DNA of 64,000 nucleotides from Trichostrongylus colubriformis (GCA_963978905.1 OZ022261.1:30253686-30317685); one strand, 5' to 3'. Positions 29,202 through 44,771 are shown, counted from the stretch's first letter. The notes: generated by a model not told the origin, from the sequence alone. Made by a program: numbers and translations.

Positions 29202-31429
29202 TGAGGACAGTGCCGACAGCGCATAAGTAAATCCTAAGAAATGTCCTTTACCAATGCAATATGGAATGAGCCATCACCTACAAAGGAACTAAAAAAAACC
29301 CTTGGAAACGACCAATTCGGAACCTTACAAAGTGCCCATCGCCACGGCTTAACACGATATAGAAGGGCGCTGTCTTCAGTATTCAGCCGACGCGAGGTGA
29401 AAACGGCTTACAAATCAGTCAACTAACGAACATACGTTTTCCCATTCTGAAGCCCCGATTCAAACAAGATTTCTAAGGAATTCGAGCAATCTCACTGGTC
29501 TATGCATTATATTTGCATAGAAAATCCGCCGCTCCTTGCTCTCCTCGTATTCCATAGAACGACGCTGGCCGCAGCCCCCCATCGGTACCAACGGAATAAC
29601 CCGGAGCAGGGACCGCGTTGTAGCTAGAGGAACTACCCCCTCTCCCCAGCCCCAGAATCTCCCCTTAGAGCTTTGAAGATAGTATTGAGCAGGAGAACGA
29701 TGAAAATTGAAAATAATAGGGCTTAATTGCCTCATAATTCGAAGCCAACTATCCCCTTCCTTGTTGGCTCCTATAGTAAACACACCAAGAATAAACATCA
29801 CTTTTCCTTCCTCGTTTCCAGCTACTGGAAGTCACTTGTCACTTTCCCTGCGAAGTGAAACTGTGAATGAACTAATGCTGTACTTGTAGTATCTCGGAAA
29901 CAATAGTAGGATAAAGGATTAAGTTTTTCGGAATTAATCACCTCATGCGATGCGCCGCACATTCCAGTTCCATTCAGTATCGTGGTGGCTGGTGAATGTG
30001 ATGTGGCCTACACAATGACTTGCGGTGGACAGCCGATATACAAGTCAGTGCTTCATCCTCCCCGACAATTCTGGTGTCAATTTACCCATCCTGGAGGAGT
30101 GGGAGGCTTGATTGGCCTGGGCGGGGGTTGATGTGGGATTTGATCTCCGCACCATGGGAGTGGGATGTGCGCCTTCTGTCACTATACCACCTCTGCCTAG
30201 TACATACCTAACTACCTTTTATCATATCGACCAAAATAAAAAGGTGACCCACGGCCAGGGAATCGCATATGCAAAAAATTGCGGCTCGAAAGTATCACAG
30301 CCGTTTGCGCGGCAAGTCATTGTATAGGCCAAATCGTATTCATTTGCAACCACGATTTTGATGGAACCGGAATGCGCCGCGTTTCCCACAGAAAGGATTG
30401 ATTAGAGGCATACTGACTGCTGGACGTTCACACTACAAAGCTGACAACGTCAAACACCACGCAATTTCGATCGATGCTACTGTAATAAGATACGATAAGT
30501 ACCATTTTACTACCGTTCTTGTTATACTCTACATCTCAGTCATTGCTCGGCGAAGGCGACCCTAGGAGGCGGACTCTGTTATGGAAGGCGGAGCCTGTTA
30601 GACACAATGTCTCTTCCAAAGCTCCTGCGCGCTCTTTATATCGCGAATTTAGCCACATATAGTCTTTTTAAAGTTCAGGTCTTTATTTGAAGGAATCACG
30701 TCAAGATTTTCTCATTGCCCACATGACCACTACCACTGTCTTTAACCCAAAAAATATCCATAACTTTATCCTTTATAGTGAGTATTAACTAGCTTTTTAC
30801 CTTCATCGTGTCCATTATAGGATAATGTCGGAATTCGCAATTTTGTAACTTTGCTACTCTGCGTTTCTGCGATTTTGCAGCGTCGCTCACAACTCTGCGA
30901 TCTTCAGATTGTGGAGGTACTAAACCGACAGGTGAAGCCAGGTATCAACCTGGGCTCAAGCATGCAAAGTCCTCAACGGAGTAGACGGGAGTTACATGGT
31001 GCTTTAGGATGGAAAATGGGGGGGGGGGGGAGGGTAGAAATTGTACTTTCATTGAAAATTCCCCTAGAAACCGACTACCTGTTTTTCAGCGATTTTTGGA
31101 CAAATGAGATAACCTCTATGAAAGGCCGTAAATCGATAACATGTAGCAGTTTAGCATTACTATGCTTGTTATCGACTGACAATTTTTTCAGGATGGGAAG
31201 GCTTTTTTTTATACCAACAACACAAGCGAGCGATTGAGGGGAAGGGACTCAAATAAATGGGGTCGGTTCAAGTGGTGGGTCATTTTTCGAAAAATTTCCT
31301 CAACGCAATGCTTGATCCTGCATCGACCTTAGATAGCGAGATTTTTTCGTCAAAACTGCTGCATCGACTCAGCTGGGATTCAAAGCCTATGCTTTATCAT
31401 TTACACTAAGGCCTTGATTTCTGTTGAAT

Positions 31430-31505
31430 TTTTATTTATTATATTATTATTTGAATTTATTTATTTATTATTTTTATTTTTTATTGAAATTTTTAAATCT
31501 TAACA
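31430..31505. repeat. Low-complexity TTTA-rich tract
   Basis: Nearly pure A/T built on TTATTTATT. No other structure is seen. Confidence 0.8.
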
Positions 31506-34023
31506 TGAACACCGGAAAGTAAGTCGCTCAGAATCTCAGCGTGTAGTAGGTTTCATTAAGACTACACCAGTATCGTAAAAGAGTTCAGTAGCCTGCTAAA
31601 ACCCGAAAAACCACACTTGAAAAATGAAATTCACCAATTCTGAAAGTACGACAAAGCAGGAGGTCTCTCCCACTAAGGTGCCAATGAGCATCAATATTTC
31701 ACAGCTCCTTCCTCGGTGGCTTTTTCCAATGCTTGGCCGCTTTCTTGCGAGATAAAGAGGTTCAAAGCTGCAATATTAATAAAAAGGCGAATGTAAGATA
31801 AAAAAAACCGCTCCAAATTCCTGGCCAACTGACGTATAACGGCATATTGATCATGCGAAATCTGTGACATCCTTCGAAACGTCCGAGGTAATTTGAAAGT
31901 GGTATCGATAGGAAGCTCCATTTATGACGAACCCGGAGGTCTACGAAAATTTATCTTTTTCAGTAGATTTTCCAAAGTTCAGCTTCAAATTACCACAGGC
32001 GATTTCCATCGAAGGCGCATTCCCAAGCCCTCCACTTCGTTGTGTGGTTTGGAATAAATGTTTCATAGCCACAATTACATATATTTATTTATTGATGGAC
32101 ATGCCATATTGCCTGTGTTGAAAACAGGTGAAACGCATATACAAATAAAATGCCTAAAGAAACGAAGTCGTAATAACAACATCACAAACTGGTTTGTAAA
32201 CTATAAAAAAATTACATAAATTTTTTTTTATTGATATATTTGAGAAGATGAGGACCCATGATCATATTAGTACCTTTCATGTTAAGATTCAGCAATTCTG
32301 AACTGCAATTGTACTTTGTGAATTACTTTATTTTTCAAGTCTGACATGTCTTCACAGCTTTGTACTTCGGAACACATCGCTCGAAACGCATCAGGAAGTA
32401 ATGATAGTATTCTTTACTGATTTCCAAAATCCGCTGACAAAGCGAGTAATAAGGCGTTTTTTTTGGTTTCAAACGTTCAATCTTGATTAAAGTCGGAGAA
32501 TATATGTATCTTCCTATTGTAAAAGAATATATGTTCGATAAAGTTGAAGAATATATTTCGTATTTACTTTGTGAAAGCTTTTTCGAGTATTTCGGTATAA
32601 AAGTTTGCAAGTCTCACATTGTTCAATACATATGTATTTTCGCCCAATTCTATCTCTCTGAATCTGACTGATTCTCCACCACCTAAATAGTGTGTCAACA
32701 CTACTGGTAGCGGTAAGAGATCGAAAAAGTATGATGTAGGGCTGAAAAAGAAGGCTTCAACCGCAGTATGGCAAGTATTCACTTTAGTAGAGCCTATAAC
32801 AGTAGCTACAATGTGTCATTCATTCGTTTCCGCAGTTTTCCAATAGCAGAATATTTTTAGAGGGAATATTGCTGCCCTTTTCCCGGCCAATTGGAAACCA
32901 TGAAGCCAATCATGATAAAAAGAGAACAAAATCAGAGCAGCTCAAATTCAGCGATAGAACCAATCAAATAGTCATCACTCTGCACAAAGACAAATGAGAT
33001 AAGCACGTGATCATGTGGTGAGAGAGGTTTCTCATGATGACGTCATTTTCAATATGAATCAAACTCAAAGCTGAAACATCCAGAAGCCATGTGAGTGCAC
33101 CATTGCTTTTGCTCTATTTTTCAATTTGGTGTTAGGCTTGATGAAGTGCGACTAAATCAGTTCCCCAGATGTTGGTCAGTCGCCAGTGAAGCCTCGTGAG
33201 TTTTTCATACTCTTTGACTCATTTATCAGGCATTTCGGCGGCACAACGAATCTGCATTCGGGTTCCGGCGGCGGCGATGTCACCGCTTCTGCCTGCGCCG
33301 CTGCCAACGCCCTTGAGATCACAAGCCCTCAGGGCTGTTATAACGAGACATAACTAAACGAGAGAGAAAAACGTGGACGCAATCACATATACACATAAAG
33401 AGCCATCTGCATTTCACGTATTGTAGCTATAACGACATTCGATAGAATACCTTCCGATCCATGGTTGGCGCAAATCTCTGGCAACCTCCCCAGTGTGCAA
33501 CCGAGGGCGACGAAGTGGCTTTTCAGCCCGGAAAAGAAGTTCAATAATAGTCGAAATTTCACTGCGGAATTCCCGCCTACTATTCAGTTTCTCAGACAGC
33601 TTAAGAATTGGTATAGCCATTAGCTGGGCCTATTCGACATTCCAGACACTTGAAAATCTCTTCATTTTCTCAATTAGGCCTTCCCCTCGCGTTTGAATAA
33701 TGTGTGAGCCTAACATGAATTCCAAGGCGAATGTGGAAGGATGGAAAAACGTCAGAGAAGAGCGTAACAAATTGGGTCTACCCTGTCAGAATTCATTTAA
33801 ATGGTTGATTCTCTCGTCAAGTGTAAATGGCCTTATAAGGAGCTTCGTAGGGTCCTCATACATTACCTCTCGCCATACGGTAATAGTTCTTAAGCCATCA
33901 ACGCGTTTTTCCTTACGTGGCTACTCGAAGATTACTGGATCCCTACCTGGACGAAAGATGAGGAACATTCTGAGGACATGGGCGGAAGAGGAAAGGGGTA
34001 ATTGGAAACAACGAGTGCGATGC

Positions 34024-34125
34024 TCCAAAGCCGTGAAGCAGACAATGAAATATTAGGTTGGTTTTCTACAAGTTCTTTGTTTTCTAACAATATGAAAGCC
34101 GTAAAGCAGACAATGACGTATTAGG
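34024..34125. repeat. Short direct duplication
   Basis: AAAGCCGTGAAGCAGACAAT and AAAGCCGTAAAGCAGACAAT, each followed by a TATTAGGTTG stretch and later TCGGTTTTCTACAA-like sequence. TATTAGGTTG resembles the mariner ends found elsewhere in the window. Confidence 0.55.
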
Positions 34126-37100
34126 TTGTATAATAAGGTCGTTCGGTTTTCTACAAAATCTCGTTTTCCAACGAAGTGTACAGAAGCATTCAATAGGGCT
34201 TTATCTGCAGTTGCTTGATATTTTTAGGGCTCAGTGCATTTTCATCAAATGTTCTTCATCGCTTCTCATGGTCGAAGTTTAGAAGGCTGACTCCACTCCT
34301 TGTCGAATCACGTGAAGGAACTCAAATATAACTGACTAATTTATTGTTATAATCAAAGTTTTCAGCTAAATGAAATTGTTAGATGAAACCATAAATGATA
34401 AAGAAGCAGAGCAAGCGCCCGAAGTGCAGATTTTTTTCCACCTGGGTATTCCTATTCTAAGCTCCGAAAATATTAAGCAATTGAATGGTTCAGAGAACGA
34501 ATAACGGGAGTGTGTAGAGCAGAAAAAGCTCTATTGAATACGTTTATACATTTTGTTGAAGAACATAGGGAACGTTGTCAAAAGAAAAAGAGAATGAAGA
34601 AATCAAACGATTTTGTTCAATCAATATCTATGGAGAGAATAAGTGTGATTGTCCTGGGACAATGATGATTAACCCAAGAGAAACTATGAAAATAACAATT
34701 TGAACGAAGTGTCAAAGCGTTTTAGCGAGCGCGCAGAGATTCTGGGCAGCCACCAAATGACGTGGTGCTATAGCGGTGAAAAAAGAGAGAAACGTGTAAA
34801 GGCGTTGACCAAGAATGAGCCGCCCTCTCTCCCTCACCGTCTCTGCCACTTCCGCTGTCGTACATGCCTCAAAATGAATTGGTGAGTTGCCAAATAAAAG
34901 TTGCGATGCAATTCGTCGATGATAGCAGCAATTACGCACACGGCCTCTGAAGGGAAGCGAATTTGCAACTGCGCCAATCGCGCCCTCTTTCAATTGAAGC
35001 GAGGAGCGCTTTGCAGCCAGTCCTTGAATGCCACAGCCCTTTCCTCTTTGGCATTGCATCCGAAACGAAGCTGTTCAACTCCCGTTCCGACTCCTGCACC
35101 CACATGAAAAGTTGAGAGAAGCAGAGAGCATAGGAAAACGAAAACAATTGATGGATGAGATGGTGGTGCTAGCAACAAAAAAGACAAGAATGAATGGCTC
35201 GAAAAAAGGAAGAGAAACCGGAAGTGTAGAATGTCTCTCAGCAGGTTAGTGTAAGCCACAAATTTCAAAAAACACGAACGAAAATGAGAATATTCGAATC
35301 GAAGGGGATGACTGGGAACATCGAATGAGCACAACAATCATGCACCGCCACACCCATTAATGCCTCGGTAGCAACGCGAGGTTTATTCACTCGCATGGAG
35401 TAAGAGAGTGGGACCAGTAATGCGACCTGTTGAGCCGACTTACTTCAGAATCAACCACTGAAACCTCAGTAGTAGGCTTCTGAACTTTCTAGTATTTCTA
35501 TTCATCCATTGATCTGGAAACCTTAATTTGAATGATTCGAATGAGAGCACTCAAGAAATCCATATCAAATATGAAAAGCTCATACAAGAACTATTTTGAA
35601 TTTTTGACTTTTGATGGCTGCTGCTTTCGCCGCAGACCGCGATGCGAAAGTTGTTACAAGTATGTTCCAAATTTAGTATATGTGCTTCATGGTTCGATGT
35701 TGATATTGGCCAACCGGCTCAACACATTATACGTGTGAATGCTGATGAGCTATGGTGAATATACCATACTTGCAACAACGATTTTATACATATTAATTTT
35801 TGAAAAGAAAAATTTATCTTAAGTCATTCCATTCACTATCAACCCTCCTAATCTGCAAAGTAACAGATACAGGGATAAGTGAAGATTTACATGTGGACAT
35901 GGCGATATGATTACCGAAAATACCCCTTATCCAGGAGACATCAATAACTTTCGGACTGCTTGGTACTTAAAATGTGACTACTGCCCTTTCACTACAAAAT
36001 CAATACCCTTAATATGGTGTGCATGAATACTACAAAGAAACGCCACATTGTAAAATATGGAAGATATGAGAGAATAGACCTGTGCGGAGCACTAATTATT
36101 ACATTGATATGATATATTATAAATGAGTAGTTTAATTGTATACTATTATCAGTAGGATAAATGAATGTCATGTAAGAAATGGCTGTACTATTTATGTTGA
36201 AGAAAAACGACCTTATACGAATGGGGGAATTTTATAGAATGACTGCAAAAATTCGAATAGAAATGTTTCAAGTTAGGCCCTAGTGAGTAGAGTGGGCAAA
36301 TGATCAAATCTCCACTCCCGAAAAAAGAGTTAGGGGCCTAAATGGGAGCCACTGGGGTTACAGAATAATATAATCCGCACTGAAGTTCAAAGCTTGATTT
36401 ACATTAGAACACACATGAACACATGTTTCTGACGACCTTTCCACCAGAAACGTTTTGGTGGCCAGTTGATTCAAGGTCAATAAGAAGAGTGTTCGCGAGG
36501 TGTGACAGCTGCGCACATGTATCAGAACACGCCCCGATCCTCTCAGGTCTCGTAGTTCAGCGTCGGGCTATTTGAAATCTCACCACTTACTTATGTTTCT
36601 TTATGCGGAATGTGGGATCAGTTTGTGGAGTGTTTGGAAGTGGAAGGTTTGTTTTCAGAGAACATGTATTACCAGTTCTCGCCTTCTCCTTACCCTTCCC
36701 GGTGCCCCTAATTAGCTCAGGCCATCAGACGAAGCCAAAGAAACTTCAGTGCGCCCCTTCCGACCCAGATAATTTTTTTAAATCACCATTTCATTCACAA
36801 AGAGCTCTTCCTCAGTTTGACTTGTACGCCTAATGTAGCCGTTAATAGTGACACAGTTCCGAACATGACAACGAATCTTCCACCGGTTAAATGCATATGG
36901 GTTCAACCACGGATCGCAGATCAGGTAATAAGAGAGCAAATGAACATGGCATGAATAGATTTGGACTTCATCTGGATGTGATGTGATTCCATCTTCGAGA
37001 AAATGAAAAATGTGTAACAACTGATGCAGGGGAATGCGATACACTACACCACTCAGTTTTGTCCCTCAGATTGGAATAGCAACAGTCAGATGAAGGCAGA

Positions 37101-40100
37101 ACAACGAAGGCCTGAGCTCAGGTGGGTGTATGCTTACGGTTGTGGCTTAGAGGTCCCTGCCCGCAAGAAGCGATCTGAAATTTAAAATTAAAGATTCTCA
37201 CAGTGCAATCTTAAAGGGCTTCAAAAGGGGCTGAATACTTTGATTGCAGAAAGCACTCCGAATTTCAGTAACTTGCTACCTTTGACCTGGTTACCGCATG
37301 AGACCCACACCAGCGTGAACGAATATTGAAATGAAGATGAGGTATGTGATTCACCATGGAGCAAGCGCTCTGCTCCTTGTAAATCATTCCGAGCCTACGA
37401 ATTGCACACGACATGGTATAATAAATCAAAGTCGGACTTTGCAATTTGAATGCCGAAAATCGCTCCGACATAGATGAAATACTGATTGCACTAACTGAGG
37501 TGCAACTACAGTCGTAGAAGCGAGTGGAAGACTGTATTACTGGTAGGAATTGAGGAGTTCTTTCCGGCAGGACTGCCCGTGGATCTTGGGAGGTTTCACT
37601 GATCGATCATAACCCTAATGAACAGTTGACCAAGATCATGAGTGGCAGAAGACGACAAACGTTCCTGTAACAAAGTGCGCTACTTTTGCATATATGCTCA
37701 GAAAATTTTATGCATGCATTGATTGTCTTTTAAGTATAGTTTTCTGATCCCCAACCTGATCTGAGTGACGGTTGGGACACTTGTGAGAAGAGCAGCCAGG
37801 TTACACGATGACAATGACCATTCCTCTGATGTTTTCTCCGCACAGTTAACAGTTTTCAATAAAGATAATTTGAAAAGCAGGTAAACTATTTTACGAGTAC
37901 TGGAATGAGATGTGATATGACATTTGAGGTTTATAAATTGGAACTTCTTTAAAACATGGAAGTTTTATTTTACCTCTCTCTCGATCTAAAATTTCATCTC
38001 TTTCAAAGACACCGGAATGGGTTGATCCGGCAGATTGTTGCGCTTAACATTGTAACAGTAGAGAAAAAACGAAATTATACGAAGAAACAGGAACTCGAAA
38101 ACCCCTTCCTTCTAGCATCTCTCTGCGTCTTTAGCCGGGGTAGGTAGCAGGCGGGCGGAGAGGTTAAATCAGCCGGTCGCGAGCGATGTCCTATCGTCGC
38201 CGGCAACTTCACCGGTGGATGAACGGCAGAACGACTCTCTGTGTTGTGTGACCATAAAAGGACCCCAGCCCGCGCTCTTTTGATGCAAGTTTCGCCACAC
38301 ATCACCTCTTCTGAAGTGGAAGGTTCATTTTCATAGAACATGTACTCCCAGTACTCACCTTCCCCCCACCCTCCCGGTGTCTTTAAGTATTAGGTCACGA
38401 GAACATCACCCAGTCGGGAATATAGTTGATAAGACTTGCATGAAGGATGAGATTCACAGGAAGAAATTTTTAGAATATCCTATGTCACAGCGCCAAAGGC
38501 CACATGCTCTCAACAGGGTCGTAGGCTACATTACTCTAATTACAGCTACAGCTGATTAAAAGAAACCTTTCATTGCTTGAAATTCAAAATTTGCGTATAG
38601 AAGGAAGTTTGATGATGCTCCGTTCTGTGTCGAGCTGTTGGTAGGCGAGCTCAAATTGAGGGCAAGCCAATGTGTATCGGGTATTTGGAAGTATGGAGCA
38701 GAGGTGGCGCTACTTCGATATTTGACTGCTCACTGAACATGAATCATAGAAAATAAAGCTCTTAATTTGCATTTTTCAGGTCGAAAAACTGCTTAAGCTG
38801 TTCAGAAGCAAATTTATAAAAGTCGTCTTGGCTGTTCTACTCGATAATAAGGATTTCTACGGAAGCAAACCTTGGCGAGATCATTCTTGTAGCGTACCTA
38901 TGCGTGCAATTGCACGAAATTGATGCAACGATTTTTGACTAATCGAGGCACCGAACTCGCTGAAAACTTCTATAGGGAGATTATTTGGATTGCTGATCAT
39001 AAATCTGACATTCGTTTGATGTGCTGACGTCATTTAACTCCACTACAACTGTACAAAAGCAGTAGGGGCCACTACCCTGTGCCTGGTGACCGGCACTGTT
39101 TTGCCTAAGGAAAAAAGCGACAGCTAGTGTATCCTTATTCAGCGCTATAAGTAGAGGTCGTTTTCCTGATCAGCCTTCTAAATTACTGCTATGGCACAGT
39201 TTGGTTCGTGTACGCCAAATTGAAGGCAAAGGCAAAAAAAGAGGCCATATTCGTGATCAGAAATAACTCATTACCGCTTCAAATAACCTTTTTAGGCGAA
39301 GGTTCAGCAAAATTCATATCTTTGCCCAACTCATGGTATTTTGGGATGCGATAGTTGAATACTGCCGCATTTTCTTTACATTTGCATCTGTATTCAAGCA
39401 GCAAATTTTCACAAGCTTTTTTTTCAGTGTTGGCCGGAAAACAGGATACGAATGAAAAAAATTCAAAAATGACGCGACGTGCTGCAGGAAGGCGATAAAT
39501 CTAGTTTCCTGCGAGAAAACGAGCCCCTAGGTCATTTGTCCGAGCATTACCGGTAATGGTTCATACGGACAAATTGTTGGACATGACATCAAGGCAAAAA
39601 TATTCGTCAAAAGTGCACCACACTATGAGAGCATTGCACCGCTATGCATAGGATCAGTCCAAGGCCTAAAAGAGCTAGATTTTCGCTCATAATACATGAA
39701 GAAAACTGAATTTCCACTATGAATAGGAATTTCGGGGCCGACTAGAGACGGCCGGCAGCAGTTACTGGGATGACGGAACCTCGTCTTCAACATTCATCAT
39801 CAGCAAAACCAATTTCACACCTGAACGGCGCTGCAAAAACTGCGATTCAGAGAAAACATACACATTTCGGGATACCCAATCAGACATCTCTGAATGCCAT
39901 CACAATATGTACGGCGAGCATCATACACAAGTCCCATCCGGTTAAGTTATACGCCTCGTCAGGACTGAGAAAATACAAAGAGGGCTATAGGGGCAGTTCT
40001 GACTCGTATGCAAAGTGGAAGATAAAGGCATCGGGAGAGGGCAAGTGAAGAATGCGTATTTCTCTAAAACGTTCATTTGAATTGAGAAAAATATCATGTA

Positions 40101-42900
40101 GCGAAAATTGCCTTGAAAAACGGGCCCTCGAGGCGCTATTGCGATCTTAGCGGGCTCCACCTTGAACTGCACGCTTCAGCGGCCGAGCGGTGGCCGACGC
40201 CACTCCCATCTGGTGTCACGTAGGGCGAAATTGATTTCGTTATGATTATGTTAAGCATGTGAAACACTACATAGCAACAAGCAAGTGAAACATAAAAAGG
40301 GAGAATAAAATTGAGAAATAAGTGATCATAATTCGAAAAACCAATGAATACATGCTCGTATCCTGGAAAGGCATCTTGAGTTCAGAGTAAAAAACTGCAG
40401 GCCAGGGTGACCAATGCCGTGAGCCTAAGTTGCCCCCTCCATGTGTCTTCAATGAATAACGGGAAAGTTGCAAGTTGAGAAATCAAGCTTAGTGTCTGTC
40501 AAGTTCCCAGAAACCACAGACGCTCATATTTTTATGAGTTTTTATAAGTGAACAGTATAAATCAACAGAAGGAGATAATATACCGGCAGGCTAAATCCAC
40601 AAGAACAAATCGTTTTCGGAGCGAAAAGGAAGCAGCAAAAGTGGGTGAAAAGGGTAAACACATAGGCGTTCTTTTGGAGACGAATCAGAATTTTCGAGAG
40701 GGTTTAAGAGAGGGGAGAAGTGCATGAGTGCTTCAAAAGCATTTTCGTAGACGGTTGTATGTTTCATGGATCACGAGACTTCCGCTGAATAAGCTTCACA
40801 CCTCACGAATTTTTTACAAATCCTATGTATCGCTCCCATTAGTCAATCCTGACGTAATGCAGTTTTATTGAGAAAGTTTTCTTATGATATCATTTGCTTA
40901 TACACTAATGCTCCACTACCGCAATATATTTTTCTATTCTACATAGGGTACGTATGTTTTCAGAATCGTACGAAAAAGTTTGAACTTCACACGAGGAGGG
41001 AGGTGCAGTCCACAAAAGTGGGCTTAACTGGCAATCACTTGGAACACTACAGTTCACTGGGAATAAATTACGGACACAGTCAGTACCTAAAAGGTCGCCA
41101 GTCGATGATATTGTTTATACTTTCCACTACATAGGTAAAAATTCTATGATATCACTGGTTGAGGACTTTTTGGGAACACATCTCCTTCATACCAACAGCA
41201 TCTGCCGTAAGATGGATGAGATCCTTTCGTCAGCGTCGGTTTAGAGAAGGGATCCTATTTCTCAAAAATTTTTCTTGACCCAGTGCTTGACCCTGACTCC
41301 AAATACGGAAGTAGGTGTGTGGGGACTTGCTCGTAGGAATCCTCCACGGGAATTTAAGTTTTCTGTTACCTACATATTATATTTGCTTACTAAGAGCCAC
41401 ATGCAGAGTTTCACTCCCATATACATGAACCCAATTCAGATAGAGCTCCCCAAATGACGACCGACGTGGTGGGACGTCCAAGTGGGTTTAAACGCTAGAG
41501 GGCTGGGGAGCAGTGAGGCGAGTTCACGTGGTCAGGGACGCAGAGTGAGAAGCAAAGCAACCGGGCTCGAAAATTAGAACTGCGCGTTGGCCGTTGACAG
41601 GTGTTTAAATGTTGTGGCTGGAATTGAAACGAATTGCTCTTCTTCCACCTTATCAATTTCTGCTTTGTAATAAAGGGAATTTTTAGGCTCCATTGGTGTT
41701 TCTGTTCATTTACTGTATCCAGTAAGTGATTTTAAGAGGAGTTAGAGTCATGGAATTTCCGTGGACGATTCCTCGAATTTTTGTTGGCAGTACTAGGCAG
41801 TTATGTACATGGTCAGATCCGCTATCTATAGTGTGAGGAGCTGAAATCTCTTCGCTTCATTAAGTTTCAACGAAAACAACATTTACATCGCAGTGGTCTC
41901 ACAAGCAACCATTGCAGATTCGCATCCCAAGTGGCTTAGGCCATTTAGACATACTTAAAAATACAACCGTCAAGTTCCACCCTTCGAAAAAGGTAATCAT
42001 GCTCTTCCAAGGCTAGTTTTACCAGTATTTCAGGAATATTACGAAATTATGTTGATGAGGTGGGCCCAAATAATAGCCTTCATCATGAGAATTTTTCGTG
42101 GCCTTCACTCAAGTTCCAGTGGCATTCCGTTGGCCACCCAGGACAATATTTTTTCAGTCACATCGAGCCATCGTTTTCCGAGGACCGAAGCTGACACGAT
42201 ACGTTTCTGAATATGGAAAATATCTACATATCCGTCATCGTACGAAAGAATTAGCCTGAGTTTAAACATCACTAGCAAAAAGCAGTAAGTAGAAAATACA
42301 TTTTTTACAACTAAGCAGTTAGCGTCACGTTCAACAGAAGAGTAATTCTAGTCGAATAGTACTCGTGCGCAGAAGTGAGCCGATGTCCTGCTAATTTCCA
42401 ATTATTCTAAAAAAGAGAGATTTTTGCGTAGATGTTAAAGGGAACTATCCAAAAATCATGATGTCCCATACTTCCGAGCGGAGTGTGAGGATATTATTGC
42501 CTTAACTGTTCCCAGAATCATCATAAAAATGCACATGTAGCGCAGTTTGAGCTTTTATAAAAACCACAATTCTCGTCATCAACAAGGGCAACAACATGTA
42601 TAACGTTACAAACAATAATTTTGCCCTGTTTGTTCTTTCTATGCTGTTCAATATCGTGGTACCAGAATCCTATGCACTTTTTGGAGTATTCGGTCCCAGA
42701 GGGATTTGGAATTCTCCACACTCGCAAACACATAGTGTTGGCATTTGACCATGACACGTTTTCACATTCCAAAAAAAAATGCGATTCAAACACCTGTGTC
42801 GCACGTGACCATGTGACTCGGGAACGGCCGTTGCATCGAAATGACTTCTCTGAAAATTTTCTACTACTGTCGTGGTGTAATCGACGGTATCAATACAGCT

Positions 42901-43460
42901 TAAAGAAGCATTAGGGGTAATGCGATAATGGCGAACTCCCTACAAGAAGTCACTCACATGGTAGTCCTAAGTCTAAGAAGGCTATCTGTGGCGAAATCCC
43001 GGTGATAAAGCGCCCCTCCGAGCTGTAGAAACGCCGCAAAACGCCGCAAATTGCCGCAACCGCCCATCTGTCCCGCCTCTTGATAGGTCGATCCCGCCTC
43101 CGGATGACGTAATTCCCGATCGACTGTGGTGGGAGCGGCTAAGGAGATGCGGCAGGATTGAAGGTTTTGCGGTGCGCTTTCGCAGTTTCAGCTTGAAGCT
43201 CACTCCAAAAAATAGATACTGTCGTATTTCCAAACATCTCCTTGTGTTTACTTGGCAACATGCCAATGGAAAACTAGATCAGAATACCCGCCTCTTGACG
43301 GACCGGTCGTCCGCGTCGAGAATGAACAGTGCAAAGGGGGTCTTATTTATCGGGTTTTTGGCCAATTCCTTCCGTTCTTTCTTCACTGTCCTGTTACTAG
43401 GCATCTCGCCTTTCACATTCACACTTCTTTTACTTTTCGTCCGACATTCCACCTTTAAAC
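42901..43460. repeat. Inverted-repeat element, family D
   Basis: Begins AAGCATTAGGGGTAATGCGA and carries GCGAAATCCCGGTGATAAAG and CGGGTTTTTGGCCAATTCC, shared with 58446-58987. The right terminus is eroded. Confidence 0.6.
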
Positions 43461-43849
43461 TATGCGAAGTCACACCACCGCAATTGCAAGGTCTGCCATT
43501 GGCCTCAACAAATCACGAAGATACAGTCTCTCAAGCGGGGAAGCATGGATCGAGGTATCCTCGGGAGGTTCATGTTTTGGATTGAGAATTGATGTTCGCA
43601 TTTTCAGCTTTTACCCCCAGGATCTCTCAATACATCCTTATTTGAGCGATTCTTGAGGCGAAGAGGCGAACTCTTGAAAGGGTCATCGATAACAATAGTT
43701 AATACTAGAGAAGGACGCTATGATCATTGTCTGACGATATATTCCAGAAACCAACCGATTGCCTGCAATATTATTTTTAAATGTGGAAGATTGCTTTCAT
43801 GAAATCAATTACTGCCTAAATTGGATATGTAATGGCCTCTGCATATCCG

Positions 43850-43970
43850 GTGCCGTTATTTATTGCTCAGATCTCTCAAAAATGCATAAAATGAAAGCAA
43901 AAAAAGTGAAAAACGGCTTCGATAGACCACGCTATTTGTAATGCAAGCTATCGCCAATATGACTATTGTG
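43850..43970. repeat. Dispersed repeat, copy 2
   Basis: CAAAAATGCATAAAATGAAA, TTCGATAGACCACGC and ATCGCCAATATGAC match copy 1 at 27870-28025. Confidence 0.5.
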
Positions 43971-44552
43971 ATAGAAAAGGTTGCGTGCGACTGGCGGAGG
44001 GGGGGGGGGGAAGAGAGAAGGTCTCGGCGATTTTGCTCGACCATAGACTTGATCCTGCGATCACGCCAATCACACAAGGTTCCAAAATAATAGACAGCCA
44101 AAAAAACACATCTTCAGGATTAGGGCAGAACAGCCCTGCTGTTCGGTAGCCAGAAACAAGAAGGAAGTTCGGCTCAGCGCTTTTTATTGCCTAATGAGAG
44201 TTGTGGTTGGGATAAGCGAGTAGCTTGGCCATATCGCATTCCAATCAACCAAATTGGTAACAAACATGTTAGTACATGAACCTAAAGAGTCTATCACTAG
44301 TTGCATCTTTGTAAGCATTATCATCGACAACATACGACGTTGGATTAGAAATTCGTTTTCGCGTCAATCGAACGACAAATCGTCAATTTTACAGCCACCC
44401 TTTTTCTCTGCAGTGAAACGCAACGATTCAGGGAGCACAGTTCCCTTAGGAAGTATTCCTAGCCAACTGCCCCTCTAATGTAAGGGCAGGCATCGTAGAC
44501 ATGTAGTTATATGTAACTTATGTTGAAGTCATCGCGGACACCGTTGGAAATC

Positions 44553-44771
44553 GGGTGTGTGCAGATACGACAGCGAATCGCTTCGCGGCTTTTCACTCGT
44601 GGCGCCACCAGTACGACTCGCCGTGTCGATTGCCCTTGGGAGCCGGCCTAGCGTGACTGCGTCACGTCTGCGCTTCCACTCATGCCACACTGCCTAGCTT
44701 GAGCTGGCCATGCCCTGCCACTGGCTCGCCGCGGGCGGCCACGCTATTCGCTGACATATCTGCACACACCC
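44553..44771. repeat. GC-rich inverted-repeat element, family B
   Basis: Third copy, slightly shorter on the right side. Ends GGGTGTGTGCAGATACGACA and GGGTGTGTGCAGATATGTCA. Confidence 0.75.
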
